This document shows positions 62,131-64,000 of a stretch of DNA of 64,000 bases, piece after piece. The position numbers and the translations under genes are program-made. The notes beneath the pieces were generated by a model. The model was not told where the DNA came from and searched no databases. It saw only the letters and a list, made by a program, of their open reading frames with translations. This DNA comes from Paludibaculum fermentans (GTDB taxonomy: Bacteria > Acidobacteriota > Terriglobia > Bryobacterales > Bryobacteraceae). The stretch lies in the NCBI RefSeq assembly GCF_015277775.1, contig NZ_CP063849.1, forward strand, positions 1,364,001 through 1,428,000. The letters are read 5' to 3'. Position 1 is the first letter of the stretch. Each line of letters begins with the position of its first letter.

Positions 62131-64000
62131 ATGAATCTGACGAAAACCGCCCGGTGGGCCGGGCTGGCGTTCCTCGTCCTGCTCGTCAACAGCTTCTACT
62201 TGCTGGCCTTTGCGACGCCCGGCATCTTCTACATGACCAACGTGTTAGTCCACATCGGGCTGGGCACGGTGTGGGCGGCGGCGCTGCTGTATCTGGCTTT
62301 TACCTCGCCTCAGTACAGGCGCATGGGTTTGTACGTGGTGGCGGCCATCGCCACGGGTGGGGTGCTGTGCGTTGTGGGGGCGGCCCGCGAGTTCAACTGG
62401 CTGCTGTGGACCCACATCGGCACCGGGCTGCTGGGCGCGCTGGCGATCGTGGTGGAATCGAAACGGCGCTCGGCGCAACTGGTATTTGCCTGCAGCGCGG
62501 TGTTCTGCGTTTCAGCGCTGGGCTACCAGAAGGTCTTTCCGGAACACCAGCTCAAGGTGACGAACACGGGCTATGTGCCGGCGTCGATGGAACAGGAGGG
62601 CGGCGGGCCGAAGACGCCGTTCTGGCCGTCGTCCTCGAAGACGAACGTGGGCGGGGTGATTCCGTCGAACTTCTTCATGGATTCAAAGTTCTGCGGCGAG
62701 TGCCACAAGGACATCTACCAGCAGTGGCAGTCGTCGATGCACCACTTCTCGTCGTTCAACAACAAGTACTACTCGAAGGCGATCGAGTATATGCAGGACA
62801 TCTCGGGGACGCGCGGGTCGAAGTGGTGCGCCGGGTGCCACGACCACGCGGTGTTCTTCAACGGCCGGTTTGAGAAGCCCATCAAGGAGCAACTGGAGAC
62901 GCCGGAGGCCCAAAACGGACTGGGCTGTGTGTCGTGCCATTCGATCACGCATGTCGACTCCACAATGGGCAATGGCGGGTTCACGATCGAATATCCGAAG
63001 CTGCACGAGCTGGCTTCGTCGAAGAATCCCATTATTCACTGGGTGGACCGGTTCCTGACCAAGGTGGAGCCGGAGCCGCACCGCCGCACCTTCCTGAAGC
63101 CCTTCATGAAGGACAGCGCGGAGTTTTGTTCGACGTGCCACAAAGTGCATCTCGACGAGCCGGTGAACAATTACCGCTGGATGCGCGGATTCAACGACTA
63201 CGACAACTGGCAGGCGTCGGGAGTGAGCGGGCAGGGTGCGCGATCGTTCTACTATCCCGACAAGTCGAAGACGTGTTCGGGCTGCCACATGGATCTGGTG
63301 CCGTCGAAGGATCCGGGCAACCGGGACGGCATGGTGCACAACCACCGGTTCGCGGCGGCGAATACGGCTGTGCCGTTTGTGAATGGCGACAAGACTCAAC
63401 TGGCGGCGGTGCAGGGGTTCCTGCAGTCGGGCTTTATCTCGGTGGACATCTTCGCGGCGGCGCCGGCGGGCGAGGCTCCGCAGACGCAGATGCAGCGGCG
63501 GGCCGATGCGGGTCCGCAGGCGATGACGACGTTCGCGGTGGGGGAAGAGGCGGAGCAGTCGTCCTCGGCGTACATGATCCGCGAGGTGTCGGAACTGGCG
63601 GCGCCGTTGGACAAGACTTCGACGAAGTTCCAGCCGGGTTCGACCATCCGCATGGATGTGGTGGTGAGGACAAAGAAGATCGGGCATTTCTTCCCGGGCG
63701 GCACGGTGGATGCGTTCGATATCTGGGTGGAGCTGGAAGGGCACGATGCGACGGGCAAGCAGGTGTTCCTGTCGGGCAACCTGCAGAACCCGAAGCAGGG
63801 CAACCTGGCTCCGGTTGAGCCGGGGGCGCACTTCTATAAGTCGTACATGCTGGACGGCGATTCGAACCCGATCAACAAGCGGAATGCATGGCAGGCGCGG
63901 TCGTTGCTGTATGTGCGGCTGATTCCGCCGGGCGCAGCGGATGTGGCGCACTACCGGGTGAAGATTCCCAAGGATGCGAAGGGGCCGATCACGTTCACGG
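62131..64000 (+). CDS. Membrane-anchored multiheme c-type cytochrome (C-terminus beyond window)
   Basis: 623 residues are visible and the frame is open at the edge. Four or five transmembrane helices occupy residues 10-135 (GLAFLVLLVNSFYLLAFA, VLVHIGLGTVWAAALLYLAF, LYVVAAIATGGVLCVVGAA, LLWTHIGTGLLGALAIVV). The extracytoplasmic part has five heme sites so far: CGECH, CAGCH, CVSCH, CSTCH and CSGCH, with many free His (SSMHHFSSF, VHNHRFAAAN). ECHKDIYQQWQSSMH is typical of cytochrome c554-like domains. A beta-rich region without hemes follows (GSTIRMDVVVRTKKIGHFFPGG). One base separates it from the TPR/ASPIC gene. Probably a quinol- or partner-linked electron carrier. Confidence 0.88.
   Translation, partial: MNLTKTARWAGLAFLVLLVNSFYLLAFATPGIFYMTNVLVHIGLGTVWAAALLYLAFTSPQYRRMGLYVVAAIATGGVLCVVGAAREFNWLLWTHIGTGLLGALAIVVESKRRSAQLVFACSAVFCVSALGYQKVFPEHQLKVTNTGYVPASMEQEGGGPKTPFWPSSSKTNVGGVIPSNFFMDSKFCGECHKDIYQQWQSSMHHFSSFNNKYYSKAIEYMQDISGTRGSKWCAGCHDHAVFFNGRFEKPIKEQLETPEAQNGLGCVSCHSITHVDSTMGNGGFTIEYPKLHELASSKNPIIHWVDRFLTKVEPEPHRRTFLKPFMKDSAEFCSTCHKVHLDEPVNNYRWMRGFNDYDNWQASGVSGQGARSFYYPDKSKTCSGCHMDLVPSKDPGNRDGMVHNHRFAAANTAVPFVNGDKTQLAAVQGFLQSGFISVDIFAAAPAGEAPQTQMQRRADAGPQAMTTFAVGEEAEQSSSAYMIREVSELAAPLDKTSTKFQPGSTIRMDVVVRTKKIGHFFPGGTVDAFDIWVELEGHDATGKQVFLSGNLQNPKQGNLAPVEPGAHFYKSYMLDGDSNPINKRNAWQARSLLYVRLIPPGAADVAHYRVKIPKDAKGPITFT

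Overview
The window looks like a chromosomal segment of a high-GC soil acidobacterium of the Solibacter/Bryobacter/Paludibaculum group. The markers are a PadR regulator paired with an 'acidobacterial duplicated orphan permease' (ADOP), a Solibacter-type TIGR03437-like C-terminal domain on a CHRD protein, giant secreted proteins with an N-terminal SBBP propeller, paired Flp pilins, and a family of GC-rich intergenic repeats. No tRNA, rRNA, CRISPR array or intact insertion sequence was recognised.

Layout. 0-2.3 kb: a TetR regulator cut by the window edge and a sigma-54 activator whose receiver lacks the phosphoacceptor Asp. 3.0-14.7 kb: two tandem paralogous secreted giants (1960 and 1932 aa), each with a propeller and six alternating Ig-like A/B module pairs. 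14.7-16.3 kb: a gene graveyard with intergenic repeats, a decayed 72-bp coding repeat and a frameshifted glycosidase tail. 16.5-22.6 kb: a PhoPQ-related hydrolase, the threonine-catabolic pair tdh/kbl split by repeats, a lysozyme-like protein and a membrane glycosyltransferase. 22.8-23.5 kb: two near-identical Flp pilins, each with its own terminator; a TadZ/CpaE-like ATPase lies 8 kb away. 23.6-30.8 kb: a six-gene minus-strand run headed by cytochrome bd oxidase (cydAB), with a possible sigma-54 promoter. 32.6-38.4 kb: a TolC-adaptor-RND efflux operon ending in a DUF2892 gene, divergent from osmC-sigma-anti-sigma. 39.9-42.9 kb: PadR-ADOP.

43.9-50.1 kb is the most notable region: a four-gene operon for a porin-cytochrome conduit of the MtrCAB type. 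It encodes an OmcA/MtrC-family decaheme protein, a DmsE/MtrA-type periplasmic decaheme protein, an MtrB/PioB-type beta-barrel and a cytochrome with four tandem monoheme modules. It has a close match to a sigma-54 promoter, an internal stem-loop after mtrC and a terminator at its end. This predicts electron transfer across the outer membrane. At 58.9-64 kb a TPR/FG-GAP/ASPIC protein is followed after one base by a membrane-anchored multiheme cytochrome that runs off the window, so two separate multiheme systems lie within 15 kb. Between them are a family 2 glycosyltransferase, a GH95 alpha-L-fucosidase, a PspC-domain protein, an M14 carboxypeptidase and the CHRD protein.

Together the genes suggest a polysaccharide-degrading, respiratorily flexible soil bacterium (high-affinity bd oxidase plus extracellular or outer-surface electron transfer) with a large investment in secreted repeat proteins. 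Functions are assigned from recognised motifs only; no database search was possible.
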